Shown one piece after another: positions 45,601 to 57,511 of a stretch of DNA of 64,000 nucleotides; within the stretch, counting starts at the first letter, position 1; each line of letters starts with the position of its first letter. This stretch comes from Telopea speciosissima. Taxonomy: Eukaryota > Streptophyta > Magnoliopsida > Proteales > Proteaceae. The stretch is from the NCBI RefSeq assembly GCF_018873765.1, contig NC_057924.1, positions 11,185,001 through 11,249,000 on the forward strand. Direction: 5' to 3'. The translations under genes were made by a program, and so were the position numbers. Below the pieces are notes generated by a model, which had not been told where the DNA came from, made no database searches, and saw nothing but the letters and a program-made list of their open reading frames with translations.

Positions 45601-47591
45601 CGGTACCCAAGCACGAGAAGCAACAATATTCTCTCCAAAGAATGGATGAAAAAAAATAATAACAGTAGCAGCTGGAGTCAGATGACTCTTAAATATGGAT
45701 CAAATGATCCTCAAAAGCAAGGGGATAACACCCTAGAATATCATTCAGATCTTAAAAACGAACACAAATAACGTAGCTCAATACAGATTTCCACAAACAA
45801 TAATGGGAGAAAAACAATTACTACTAATCAAGGAGGCTGATCGGCAAAACTGGATCAATGGGACCTTATAGAAGGGTAACAATGCCTCAAAAAATCAATC
45901 AGATCTCCTGGCCAGATCATAAATAATTTCAGATTCTTTATATCTGGAAATTAACCCAAAAACAGAGTACCGTATGGAGTAAAGGAGAACCTCAATTCTG
46001 GAAACCCAAATTGGAGGATCTTCTTCAAACTGAGATTGAGTGTACCGCTGGGCCTGATGAATTGCTCTTCCAAATATGAGGTAAAACCGATGGCTTGTTG
46101 TGAAGGAATTTGGGTTACAAAGACTCCTCCAGAGTCTGCCACATGCTTGTAGAACTGTCTTCAATGATTCCAATACTCCATGAAAACCAATAACAGATAA
46201 TAGAAACCCTAGTTTGTTATCATACTAGGGCCTGAAAAACATGTAAGGCAGTATTCAGGAGCTACAACCCATGGACTGAAAACCCTTGGACTTTCAAAAT
46301 CAGGATCGATGGAAGACTGGTTATTAAATCTCTGATACCATGTGACAAGGGAGAAACCAACAACCAGTCAACCAGAGATCAAAGGAGAGAAATAGGAAGA
46401 GAAATGATGGAGAGAGAGAGATGAGGAGAACTAGTTCAGCGATAGAATCAGTGTGTGTTCTATCACTGACCTCCAAACTTTATTAATAATCAGCAATTAT
46501 TCATTAGATAAGAATTACAATCAGATAAGGGAAACTGAAACAAGAAAGGAAACTACAACCTGCATAACCATAAAGTACTAAAACTCTCTCACGATAGGGG
46601 AACTCCCCCTATCGCGACTGTTATCTAACTTTTGTACCGCCAACTAGGAGATAGGGGTCCACGATTCTATAGGAAATACAACATATTATGATGTTTCTGC
46701 AAAACAAGGAGATTGTGAACCATCCACTAATTCTATTGCTCTTGACCCAACTGTGCCCTGCTTGTCCCTTTTAGTTGGAAGGGAATTAAAATATTTTTGA
46801 AGGCTATGGGAACCGTCCTACCATGCAGTCCAAGGATCCAGGGAATAGCTATTGTTTTGGGCTTCTGGCTGTAAGATGTGCAGTGGGTTATCCTTTCTGG
46901 ATCCTAATGAGGATGGGCTTCTGTTGGGCTGTTCTTGCAGCCTCTTGTTCATTTATAAAATTTATGCTCATCAAAATAACAGAAAAACTCCTTACCTAAC
47001 ATCTGCCTAAACATGGAAGCATGTGTTACTGTTTGGAAATAATTTGATGAGATGTTAATATGCTAATTGTTTAGTAAGAACACATCTGTGCTGAGATAGC
47101 CCAAAAGTTTGCAAATACCATTTTGAGACCCTGAGCCATGTTCATCAATGACAGCATGCAAATGTTACTTGTTTTATGGTGTACTAATGTACATGCATCT
47201 TAAATTGTTTTATTTTTTTAAATGGTTTTAGTTGGATCAATATTTTAAATTGATCTCTCACTCTCACTCTGCTCGCCCCACTGGCAGAAATCAGCCTTTG
47301 CGGGTCTATAGTATGGTGAAGTATGCTGCTATTGCTCGGGGGGATGCAGAGATTTTTATGAAGTTTGCAAAGGCTGGATACAAAGAGAAGATATGGGATC
47401 ATGCAGCTGGTGTTGTCATCATACAAGAGGCTGGTGGTGTGGTAACTGATGCTGGAGGTCGTCCATTAGACTTTTCTCAGGGTATATATCTAGAAGGCCT
47501 CGATCGAGGCATAATTGCTTGCTCTGGTGTTAAACTACATCAGAAGATCATCAGGGCTGTCGATGCTAGCTGGGACTCCTCTAATCTATGA
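39480..47591 (+). CDS. AHL: 3'(2'),5'-bisphosphate nucleotidase (AHL/HAL2-like), three exons
   Basis: The enzyme removes a phosphate from 3'-phosphoadenosine 5'-phosphate (PAP) to give AMP, clearing the by-product of sulfotransfer; this is known for the family, which is Mg-dependent and belongs to the inositol-monophosphatase superfamily. Exons 39,480-39,663, 42,192-42,879 and 47,288-47,591 join in phase to 391 residues, the normal length. Metal-site motifs are all present: VAEED (residues 85-89), WVLDPVDGT (151-159) and WDHAAG (327-332). [12 protein letters not shown] (51-62) spans the exon 1/2 join. Introns are GT-AG. The pattern [11 protein letters not shown], and [19 protein letters not shown], resembles the Arabidopsis HAL2-like enzyme AHL (not the AT-hook family) more than SAL1; this is from memory. 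An in-frame ATG at 39,303 could add 59 residues. No defect is seen. Confidence 0.93.
40669..40805. mobile_element. hAT-like MITE in intron 1 of the bisphosphate nucleotidase gene
   Basis: A 137-bp, GC-rich fold-back. The left ggggcgctgttctctgtgcc is nearly complementary to the right end ggcacagagaacattctcccc. Flanks cgatagtt (40,661-40,668) and tgatagtt (40,806-40,813) form an 8-bp duplication with one mismatch. The open frames predicted here on both strands come from the palindrome. Confidence 0.7.
42192..42879 (+). CDS. AHL: Exon 2 of the bisphosphate nucleotidase
   Basis: Starts after ...aaacag with the split Asp codon and [12 protein letters not shown]. It carries the VAEED and DPVDGT metal-binding motifs and most of the substrate domain, and ends in GLA HSVGL with the split Arg codon before GTGCGT. 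Confidence 0.93.
44383..44505. mobile_element. Small MITE nested in the Copia remnant, 8-bp duplication (tgatccat)
   Basis: A 123-bp insertion starting tagggctgcaacagggt and ending aacttgcccccccta-like, flanked by tgatccat at 44,375-44,382 and 44,506-44,513. Internal GC-rich gggctcagggc repeats. It breaks the region downstream of gag. Confidence 0.7.
44613..45338 (-). pseudogene. Copia gag remnant
   Basis: Minus-strand frames read [20 protein letters not shown] and [19 protein letters not shown], then after a stop, [16 protein letters not shown]. These are typical of the gag region of plant Copia elements (UBN2/DUF type). Stops and frame changes interrupt it; it does not reach a zinc knuckle. 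It sits in an intron of a gene on the opposite strand. Confidence 0.7.
46330..46340 (-). other. Primer binding site (initiator tRNA-Met) of the intron 2 Copia element
   Basis: TGGTATCAGAG on the minus strand, abutting the LTR end at 46,341. Confidence 0.75.
47288..47591 (+). CDS. AHL: Exon 3 of the bisphosphate nucleotidase
   Basis: Starts after ...ggcag, completing Arg291, then [20 protein letters not shown], the C-terminal [15 protein letters not shown] motif with the third metal ligand, and a TGA stop at 47,589-47,591. Confidence 0.93.
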
Positions 47592-50500
47592 TGTTTATTG
47601 TATATTTCCACTGCATCAATGGAGCAGATGATCTCTTTATCATTTAACAGGGTAAGATCATCATAGTGATTGTATTATCCAAAAATTGGAAAACTAGATG
47701 AACTGATTCGTGACTCAGTGACCTAGGTTCTTTTCTCCTCTTTATTATTCAGTCACTCATCTGTTTCAAAATAGTGGCTGAAATCCGATGTTCATTTTTA
47801 TCCGGAAAATCAATATTTAGCCTAAAAAAATTCAATTACTCACCGAGTCACTGAATCAACTCCATGAAGTCAAGATTCTATAGCTATGCAACTGGGTTCT
47901 GGGTAACGAGCTTTTCAACCTTAATTTTAATCATCACCTATGTTCCTTTCTTTAGCATTTTGACTCACCATTTTTAAGCTCAAAATTAATTGCAGGGGAA
48001 GGCTGTTTCTGACAGGTTTGCTGATGAAGGTCGGTAACCAATCTTTCACCCCTTCGCATTCCTCAGTTACTTGCAGAGGATGGAGTTAAGATGACCAACC
48101 GAGCTGAAGATAGTAGGTTATTTCCATGGGTCGGTTTCTTTTTTTTTGGGGGGGGGGGGATTAGCCAGAAGCATCTTACTCTTTGTATGTGCTCTCTAAT
48201 GCATGAGCATGCCATTATGCAGAATTATGGGATTCTTCATGTGCAGCAGTTGGAATACAATTATGAAACACATGTACATACATATATATACATAAATATG
48301 CAACTATTTTACTGATCCTGATTGTATTTTGAAGGACTGGATCTTTTGTTGGTGGTTATAGTGTCTGATTTATTAGTTTCTACTCATGCATACGCATAGT
48401 TACATACATGATGACACTCTTTAGAGGGTTTCCAAACAAATAATTTTTTTTCTTTTTTGATTGAATTTGTAGTCCTGAATACGTTTGAAGTTTTAGGATC
48501 AACTTATGGATTTTAGATGTGAACTAAACATTGGCATAAGTTCAAGCAGAGAAAACCTGTTCTCTAATGACTTAGGAAGCAAAATTGGTTAGGAAAAATA
48601 TCTTAAAAACCCCTCACAGAAAGAGCTGTATCCAAAAAATCCTCTATAATTTCTCTATCTGTCAGACTCTCCAAAGATAAAAATCTTGTCCTTTATATCC
48701 TCTTTTTATAAAATTTTGGTTGTTAAAGCATGTAAAATGACCAAAACACCCCTAATAATGCCTCTAAATTGAAAAAAAAATAAAAATTTGTGGATTTTTG
48801 TCAATACCATACCTATAACAACCCAAAAATTATTAGAAGGCATTTGAATTAGGGTATATGGATACTTTTGTCCTTTTATAAATTTTAACAACTAAAGAGG
48901 GGTTATGGGCTAAGTTTTTGTCTATTATGGGTTTAGAGTTACAAAGCAATGAAGAAAAGCAGTGTGTTGGTGATAAAGAGAAAATAGTAAAACCCAAGAA
49001 TCCCTCTTGGGTGCAAAACTGAGCAGCAGCAAACTCATAGGATCTTATCTATTGAAAAATTAATTCATTCACTGAAAAACTATCATTTGCATTGGTACTT
49101 AAAAAATAAATAATATTGGAATTTGGAAAAACTAACCCTACGGAAATAATCTTTTTAAAGACACCCTGGAAAACCAGAACTAGATGAATCAGCCAGATCC
49201 AAGGCTCTAAATTATTAAGATAACTGAGCTCCCTGAACAGAGATAATACCCTTTAGAGGAACTGTCTTAGCTCTTAAGTGGATCTCTCTTCCAGTTCATG
49301 CCAAAAATCCAATGGTTGAGATTTCCAGAATTTCTAGCTTTCTTTTCCTTTCTATTTGTTCTAAGAAATGGCATTTGATTCTTGTTAATGGCCTTCTTCA
49401 AAATAGTTCACAGCAATTTGATGCCTTAGAAGCTTTCTAAACGAGTAAATTCTGTCATGAGTTGGTCTTGAAGTTTGCTGTTATTGCTATGTATCTGCCA
49501 CCTTGGAAAGTTTCCCAGGATTTGAAGATTCGTCGATGTTCCCACATCCATTCTTGTCCGTGTGCTGGACAATTCCTCATGTCTGGAGATTGGATGAACG
49601 AACTGGCAGAGCGCGGTTACAGGTTTACCCTTCGTTCCTCTCTTAGGGTCACTTGTATGCTGTACCTGCCATTAACTAATTATTGTTCAACAAACTCATA
49701 AGTGTCATACCAACTGAGCATTAGGGAACAAGAACAGAGACTACATATTAAGATGGCCTCACTGCTTATCCATAGTGTATATAAGATCATCAGGTTTATG
49801 CATAAGAACTCATTTTACATTCTCTTCTGCTCTGATATCCCAATGGATTGTTCGCATAAGTCTATTAATTAACATTTCCTCTGTAACCAAACAGACATGA
49901 ATGTAGATGCAGGATTCTCTAGGTATGCTTGGACAGGTCTGATATATCAAACTGGTCTGGCCATCCAAGTGGATTTGCTTATGGGGGTTTCAAATGAGAT
50001 TAGTATAACGCCAAAGGTGGAAGTGAATTACTGTCCTGATGGGAATCTCTTATTTTACAAGAGTTAAGAATTAGACTGAGTTTGATATTATCATAGGTTG
50101 TGTTTGGTATGCATCTTGGAATAGATTCTGGATTTCGAAGGCATTCTGAAGCAATAAAAGGAGAAAATCGGGTTTCATAATGCATTTAGACTCCAAATCT
50201 ATTACGAAAATGCATACCAAACACAGCCTTAAATCTGTCTTTCATTCTGGGATCTCAATGCTTTAAATTTCCAGTCCCACATGGCTGGGAATCCGATCTG
50301 TTTCCAGCACTTCTAGTGGTTTTTTTTTTTTTTTTGTTTTTGTTTTCCTCATTTAGTGCAAGGTGAGAAGGAGAGGGGCTTGGGCCCAGGTCTTTTAGAA
50401 TTCACCAGTCATTTGTTGTGGAGAATCTGGTATATACTTAGTAGGAGCAGTTGACATGTCTCTTGAGGCTTTCATGTTGTAAGGATGTATTTAATTGTGC

Positions 50501-51037
50501 AGAGTCGGTGGAGCTTCACTGTTCTAGTGGTTGGCTGAGGGGTTTATGAGGTAGCAGTCCAGAACTCAGAAGGCAGAGAGCTGTGAGGGACCAGAGGAGA
50601 GGGGAGGGGAGGGGAGAGGTTAAAATAAAATCTAATCTCCAAAATGAATGGACGAATTAAAGGTTGTCAGTAGGGAATCATGAGTCTGATCGACGTGCCC
50701 TTTGGCCTTGGAACTTGATTCAATGGGCGAATTAAAGGTTGCTTTCCCTCTCCTGACCATGTGGGCCCATCACGTGAATGATAACGTTTTCATACCACAT
50801 TTGTGTAGTGTGAGAGATTCCCCCGACATTGGAATGAGAATCCTTAATTTCTTTGTTATTAAGGAAAAAGAATAATCCGATCGTGTGCCCCTGCATCAAT
50901 GTGGGGACTAACGAGAGTGTGCATATGGGCATCAACATGGATGAGATGCGTAGCATCTTTCTCTATTATTATTATTATTAGAGAGGATTTTTTTGAACTA
51001 GAAATGTAGCCTATGTTCTCTCACATTAAGATTTGAG
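47592..51037. other. Intergenic region downstream of the bisphosphate nucleotidase gene
   Basis: No further gene recognised. The first few hundred bases presumably hold the 3' UTR of the nucleotidase; no clear poly-A signal was chosen. A MITE is at about 50,095-50,228. The 79-codon frame at 49,462-49,701 shows no recognisable motif. Confidence 0.4.
50095..50228. mobile_element. MITE with ggttgtgtttggtatgcat ends
   Basis: The left tgtgtttggtatgcat is complementary to the right atgcataccaaacaca over about 134 bp. This terminal sequence is of a kind common in plant MITEs. The target duplication is not clear. Confidence 0.6.
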
Positions 51038-51458
51038 AAGTAATTTTCTATACGCCAACACTCCCATGTGTCCATATCTGTCCTCCTTAAAACAAGGGAG
51101 TAGAGATGTCTTTTCATATGAAGAGGAGAGATAGATTCATGAGTAGGGGTGTAAATGAATAGTCAAAATCTGTTTCTGTATCCATATCCGTATCTGTTTA
51201 GCACTATCCGAATCCGTCCAAAAGCTAAACGGATGCGGATACGGATAGGCTATAGCTATCCGAAAAGCTATATTTACATATAAAAGGATAAAATATCCGA
51301 TTCGTATCCATGTCCGTATCCGTTTAGTACTATCCGAATCCGTCTGATAGTTAATTGGATGCGGATGCGGATATAGCACTATCCGAGCCGAATCCGATCC
51401 ATTTACAGCCCTACTTATGAGAGTACTAACGTAGACCACACTCCCAGACATAGTTTTT
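51038..51458. mobile_element. Outer fold-back MITE split by a nested MITE
   Basis: The left end (atacgccaacactcccatgt, then gtcctccttaaaacaagggag) and the right end (actaacgtagaccacactccc) match the element at 29,888-30,053. About 270 bp of another MITE family (51,144-51,413) sits inside it. Confidence 0.6.
51144..51413. mobile_element. TAGGG-type hAT-like MITE, third copy, nested
   Basis: Starts taggggtgtaaatgaatag and ends atttacagcccta. The flanks ttcatgag (51,136-51,143) and cttatgag (51,414-51,421) form an imperfect 8-bp duplication. It lies inside a different MITE family. Confidence 0.7.
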
Positions 51459-52276
51459 TTGCCCTTAAGATTTATAGACAATTTTCCTTATTATAGATAG
51501 GGACAAGGGTTCGAACCGTCGAGTACCTTGCGTCCTTTTTCACAATGATTTTTATACTATATCTCTTTTTTAAATAAAGAAAAAATACAAAATGAAGAAG
51601 GGGTTTGTTGCCAGGCTACGTACACAAGCATCCAATTGAAGGGATCAGTGGATGTGCGCACACAAGCATCCAAGGAAAGGGGTGAGTGAGGTGGTCCTTT
51701 CACTGTACCATGTGAGAGGACATAGGGGACGCGATCAGGCAACATTCTTTTTCCCAAATCTCTTTGATGTATGGTACGGTGGCGGTTGAGAAATAATTTT
51801 CCCCCTTATGGAGAGAGAAAACCATGGTAACTATAACGCGTGTACGGACTACATAGGATGGGAGAAGGGTTCATGGGACCAATTGCAAAGGATGCGATTA
51901 AAGGCTTTGATGCATTGTCCTGCTCCTTTGTTTTGATATTTTTAGGGACTCCCTATTCGTCTATCTTCATTATTATTATTATTGTTTGGGTTGCTGTCCT
52001 ATCTTTTTTTTTTTTTTATGAGAGTTGCTGTTCTAACTTCATTCATTGCAATCGAAACAAACAATGAAGTAAAGTACCCGTAAGCTTTTGCTTCTTTTAG
52101 CTGGATTTTGAGTTTCATTTCACACTTGGATTTTGATTAGAAGAAGAAGTAATGTGGGATCTAACCACCTCCAGGGCCTATGGCACGTGCCCTAGTGCCC
52201 TTGAACGTTGTGAATCACTCACCTTTCATTGTCGCGTCCTTTTTCTATTTGTCAGATCTTACCGAGGGCCATAGGC

Positions 52277-52494
52277 TGTTAGGGTTAGGGTTTTAAGCAC
52301 AAGGTTGCTTAAAGCATTACACCCTGAGTATCTAGTTTGGAATACCCAGACTGCTGCCTCCAGCTAGTATATATAGGAAAACTAGGGTTTAGGTCAGATG
52401 GGCTAATTACTAAATTGCCCCTCACAGCCTGGGCATTAATACAAGTAGGATTATATTAGAACATATAAAGGGATATTACATAAATACCCTTACA
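52277..52494 (-). repeat. Copia 3' LTR (left)
   Basis: 218 bp, TG...CA. It includes tgttagggttagggtttt at its plus-strand start. Confidence 0.92.
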
Positions 52495-53357
52495 ATCTCC
52501 TCCTATGTTCTACATATATCCATTACACATGTATAGGAACCATTGTTCAATCAGTAATTGAATCAATATAAATTGAATATCAATAATCCAATAAATCAAA
52601 TAAGAAATAAGTAAACTTCAAGAAATAAAACAAAGGTTTTAGATCAAAACTAAACCCAACAATAAATCCGAAGTTCCACATGCAAGTGGCTAAACCAAAA
52701 GAAATAATCAAAAGGAAAAGTCCTTGCAATCCATGTGACTTTACTCATCAAGTAAGTCATCCTCATCGAGATCCAGATTCAACCGTTCTCCTCCATCTTC
52801 GCCATTCTCTATAATTTGTCAAATATGAATTTCATAAGATATTATAAATTCAATCATTTGCACAATAGTATCTAGTTCAACAATAAGAACTTAGTACATT
52901 TCATATATGGCTGAAGGTAAATCAAAAAACAATAAGCATCATCATCAAGTTTCTTTACAAGAACTCGATCCTATATAGTCTCTATCATAAGGACCATACC
53001 ATGTTTCCATTTGGAATACTGTATTCGTCATATCAGTCATAGATTTATGTTGTATCATCAAATTTGGAATGGTACACTATACTATGAAAGACATGTCATC
53101 AAATTTGGAATGACATAAAGACTAGCACAATATCATTGAAACATATCAGACATTTTCTATATTCCTTTGTGGAATAACAAAGTAAGGAGACTTCACATGA
53201 AAATTTGCTACACCATCAAGTTTGGAATGGTTTCACAAACCCCCATACTCAGTAACCTAACTAAGTTATCTGAAACATATAAACTGTCCCGAATGTTTAC
53301 CAAGGCTAGATGAGATTCGAATAATTCAAAATAATATTGGGTTAGGTTAAGACCTGA

Positions 53358-56255
53358 CTAAATGGTCTTTAACCCCATCTCCCCTGTAGTTTTGAATGTT
53401 CGATCTTTGTTCAATCCCTTTGTAAGGACATCTGCCTTATTATCCTTCGATCTCATATCAATCAAAGTGATAATCCCTTGTTCTAGTCTATAATTCAGCA
53501 TGGCCTGTTTCAGCCTGATGTGTCTCCTCTTACCATTAAAGAGTGAGTTATTCACAATCGTCTTTGTTGCTTGATTATCACAGAATATAGATATAGAGTT
53601 TAACTTAAAACTCCTCAATGGAATATTCATGATCAGATCCTTTATCCACTCTGCTCCATCTCCCGCAAAAGCTAGAGCATAAAGTTTCGATTCCATAGAT
53701 GACAGAGCAATACTAGTCTGTCTTTTGGATTTTCATGCTACAGCTGCTCCTCCTAGTGTAAATACATAACCACTGGTGGATCTGCTGTCTCCCAAATCTG
53801 AGCACCAAGATGCATCAGAATATCCTTCCAAAGTTGGAGGATGTCCATTATAACATAAAGCATAACCTTGAGTACCCTTAAGGTATCTCATCAGCCTCGA
53901 TAGGGCATCCCAATGCTCTTTTCCAGGATTACTAGTGAAACGACTCAGCATGCCTACCGTAAAGGCTATGTCTGGCCTAGTACAACTCATTGCATACATG
54001 AGACTACCAATCAGTTTAGAATAATCTAACTGATTCACGATGTCACCTGTGTTAGGTTTCAACCGTTTGTTATAGTCATAGGGTGTCTCAATCGGTTTAC
54101 AATCACTGTATCCCCAACTAGAAAGTAGCTTCTCAATGTAATGAGTCTGACTAAGGGTGATCCCTTGCTCACTGAAGCTTACTCTCATCCCAAGAATGGT
54201 GTCTACCACACCAAGATCTTTCATGTCGAATTCTTTGGACAAGATTTCTTTAATGTCACTCACTACAGAGAGATCAAAACCTAGAATCAATATGTCGTCT
54301 ACATACAAGCAAATAATCACGACCTTGTTTGACTCAGACAAAAAATAAAGGCACTTATCTGAGTTACTGGTTTGAAAACCAAGGCTCTTTACTGTCTTGT
54401 CAAACTTCTCATGCCATAATTTAGGTGTTTGTTTAAGACCATAGAGAGATTTGTTTAATTTACAAATTCTTTTTTCAGAACCTTCCATGACAAACCCTTC
54501 AGGTTGGTTCATGTAGATTTCTTCTGTTAGGTCTCCATTAAGGAAAGTCGTTTTTACATCCATTTGATGCACAACATAGTGCTCAATAGATGCTATGGCA
54601 AGAAGAATCCTTATTGTTTCCAAATCGCAGACCGGGGAGTAGATGTCAAAATAATATATCCCTCTCACCTGTTTATAGCCTTTAGCTACTAATCGTGCTT
54701 TATACCTGGCTATAGACCCATCCGGATTAAGTTTCTTCTTAAGTACCCACTTACACCCTATTGTCTTGGCCCCTCTAGGCAGATCAACAAGGTGCCAGGT
54801 CTCATTCTACATTAAAGATCTCATTTCCTCATCAATGGCTTCTTTCCATAACAGTGAGTCCCTAGATCTCATCGCTTCCTTATAGGTGGATGGATCAGCC
54901 TCTAAATGGTAGGTCACAAAATCCTCACCAAAATTCTTAGGTACTCGATCTCTAGTAGATATTCTTCTAGATTCTGATTCAAGGAGCATTGTGGGAGTAG
55001 TGTCAGAAACAATTGGTTCAGATTCCAAAGGTAATTCTGTAACCACTTCAGTCAGACCAGGCAAGGTCAGGCTTTTATTTCGAAGGAATTTATCCTCAAA
55101 GAATATAGCATCCCTAGATTCTATCACCACATTGGTTGATAGATCCAAAAGCTGTCTGCTGAAAGACTGTCTTCCGCACAACCTAGATATACACAAGTGT
55201 TTGTTCTAGTTCCCACCTTAGGTCTCCTAGGGTCTTGTATCCTAACATAAGCTATACAGCCCCAAACCTTAAGAGTGTCATATCTACGGGGATGATTATG
55301 TCATAGTTCATAAGGTGTAGAAGTCGGTTTTGAATGTGGTAGTCTATTTAGAATGTGATTTGCGATCAACATCTGCTTCTCCCCAATAGCAAGAGGGCAT
55401 GCCGAGTTGTCAATAACATGGAGTTTAACATCTCTCGTTAACGCCCTGTTCTTTCTTTCAGCTATGCCATTTGATTGAGGTGAGTAAGGAGCAGTAGTTT
55501 CAAGGATTATGCCTGCAGAGGCACAGAATTCCTTAAACTCTGTCAATTTGTATTCTCCTCCCCTATCACTTCTAAATCTTTTAATTTTCAAGTTCAACTG
55601 ATTTTCTACCCTATTCTTGAAAATTTTAAATTTTTCAAAAGCTTCATCTTTAGATTTTAACAGGTATAAATGACAGTATCTAGAAAAATCGTCTATAAAT
55701 GTTATCAAATACTTCCGACCTCCTCTAGTTGTGTAGCTTTTAAAGTCACAAATGTCAGAATGTATAAGTTCAAGAAGTTGAGTGCTCCTAGAAACCGGTC
55801 TGAACGGTTTTCTAGTTATTTTAGTTTGAGCACACACTTCACATCTGTTAAATCTAATTGAAGTGTCTAATGGTAAATTATGAGTTTTAGCTAGTTTAAG
55901 CATTTTCCTATAGTTCACATGTCCTAACCTACAATGTAGTATTTTGGGATCAAGTGAATTATGGTTAACTTGGTTTATTGTCTCATTAGCTAAACTCAAC
56001 CTAAACATACCATTCAAATTATAAGCACATCCAAAATAAAAGGAGTTAACAGACAATGTTACTCTACCACTACTAAAAGTAATAGACATGCCAGCATCAA
56101 GCAAAATTCCAATGGAAATTAAATTCTTTTCAAAACCAGGAAAGATTTTAACATTTTTCAAAGTTAATATTTTACCTGATGATAGAACCAGGTTCGCTGT
56201 CCCTTGTTGAGCCACTTCCACGACGTCTCCATTTGCAACATGAGGAGTCTCGCTA
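53358..56255 (-). pseudogene. Copia pol: integrase, reverse transcriptase, RNase H, with stops
   Basis: Integrase: the zinc region LHCRLGH...CEVCAQTK and catalytic residues in HSDICDF, RSDRGGEY and NGIAERKNR (56,221-55,301). Reverse transcriptase: [12 protein letters not shown] and the catalytic YVDDILIL (54,668-53,733). RNase H: the SSMESKLYAL and DNQATKTI region (to 53,358). Breaks: TGA at 55,301-55,303 and at 53,733-53,735, both where the family normally has Trp; TAG at 54,807-54,809; and a frame change near 55,165. Confidence 0.88.
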
Positions 56256-57212
56256 CTTGAACAACATCGGTGAGTAGGTCCTTGCTATTGCAAACATGAC
56301 AAGTCGCTCCAGAGTCTAACCACCAATCTGAAGATGTACTGGTCAACCCCTTACCCTTGCCAACCATGGCAACAAAGTTAGTAGGCTCAGTCTTGTCCAC
56401 CAGCATGTGAACTTCCTTCTGTGGTGTGTCAGTGTTCCCTTTCTTAGGACCCCTACACTCAGATGCATAGTGACCCCACTTTCCACAGTTGCGGCACTTG
56501 CCCTTCTTTTTAAAATTAGTCTTTTTGGCCTCCAACTGTTGGGGTTCTTTCTTAGGTGGCTTGGACTGCCTAGGATATTTCTTGGGTTGTGAAACCAAAT
56601 TGGCATATGCCTGTTGTTGTTTCACCATCTCCAATTTATTCCTGGCTCTGTTCTCATCTTCGATTCTAATGAACCGTTTGAGATCATCCAGCCCCACTTG
56701 TGTTTTCTTTCTGTGCATCTCAGTTTTAAAGGAATGCCAGGTAGAGGGTAACTTAAAGATAATTGCACCCACTAAGAATGCATCAACAACGGGGATGTTT
56801 TCTTGGTTCAATTTTGTTCTCAAGTTCTCAAAGTCTGTTACTTGTGGAAGTATCTCCTTATCTTCTTGAAACTTGAAGTCCATAAACTTGTCAACCAAGT
56901 GAGTTTTTGATAGGTCCTCCTCCTTTTTGAATTGGGCTTTTAGGTTTTTCCAAATCTCTTTTGCAGTCTCATATTTACTATAGGTCTCTGCCCCTATCGA
57001 CGAGCGAGTTCAATAGGTAGTCTTTGCAAAAGTCTTCGTCACTTATCCATTGGGCTTGATTAGGTCCGTACAATCGAGAAAATTTATTTACTACGATGTA
57101 GAAAATATTGAGGTACTTGATCCAAAGCGAGTCCTCCTTTTCCAAGAACCGAACTCGAGCCACTAAAGCTTTCCAATTTGATCATCTCAATTGGAACAGC
57201 ATGTTTCTCCAT
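56164..57212 (-). pseudogene. Copia gag, frameshifted
   Basis: The likely start is the ATG at 57,212 (MEKHAVPIEMIKLESFSG). The N-terminal half changes frame twice; typical gag text such as EIWKNLKAQFKKEEDLSKTH appears in the last frame. A CCHC zinc knuckle, CRNCGKWGHYASEC, lies at about 56,455-56,496. A further 1-base frame change at about 56,258 separates it from the downstream reading frame, after the protease motif WWLDSGATCH at about 56,290-56,320. Confidence 0.82.
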
Positions 57213-57475
57213 TGTTAAGTGATTTGTTTATATGTCCAAGTAAAAACTTAAATAAAAAATAAATACTTCAAAGAACAATCACACCTGAGATGGAGAACCC
57301 TGGATTCAGACGGCGAAAGAAAAGATCGCGATAGTGCGAGGAGCGTCGACGTTGGTGCTGACTCTAATGGTGTAGATCCGATTTGATTTTGTACAGCCGA
57401 AATCAAGAGGAAATAAGATTCTCACAAGTTCTTTTAACTTCTGACTTTTGTTTTGTCTTTTTCTACCTTTTCTTT

Positions 57476-57476
<1 letters not shown>

Positions 57477-57511
<35 letters not shown>
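57477..57511. repeat. Poly-T run (35) in the Copia leader
   Basis: Homopolymer T on the plus strand in the roughly 960-bp leader between the 5' LTR and gag. Length errors in sequencing are likely here. Confidence 0.9.

Larger units (their letters stand above)
44110..46690 (-). mobile_element. Truncated Copia element in intron 2
   Basis: A minus-strand element. The primer binding site TGGTATCAGAG (46,330-46,340), complementary to initiator tRNA-Met, directly follows an LTR whose plus-strand end begins at 46,341 (tgtgacaaggg) and runs to about 46,690. Downstream on the minus strand are gag remnants at 45,338-45,150 and 45,035-44,613. The far LTR is missing or reduced to a short similar purine-rich stretch near 44,113-44,160. 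No protease, integrase or reverse transcriptase is present. The outer limits are uncertain. Confidence 0.65.

Noticed and set aside
46780..46990. Possible LINE 3' end in intron 2 (ttgttcatttataaaattta then catcaaaa)
   Set aside because: No coding remnant or target duplication could be seen.
52277..52300. Telomere-like ttagggttaggg at the LTR edge
   Set aside because: Only two units, inside an LTR present twice; no sign of a telomeric tract.
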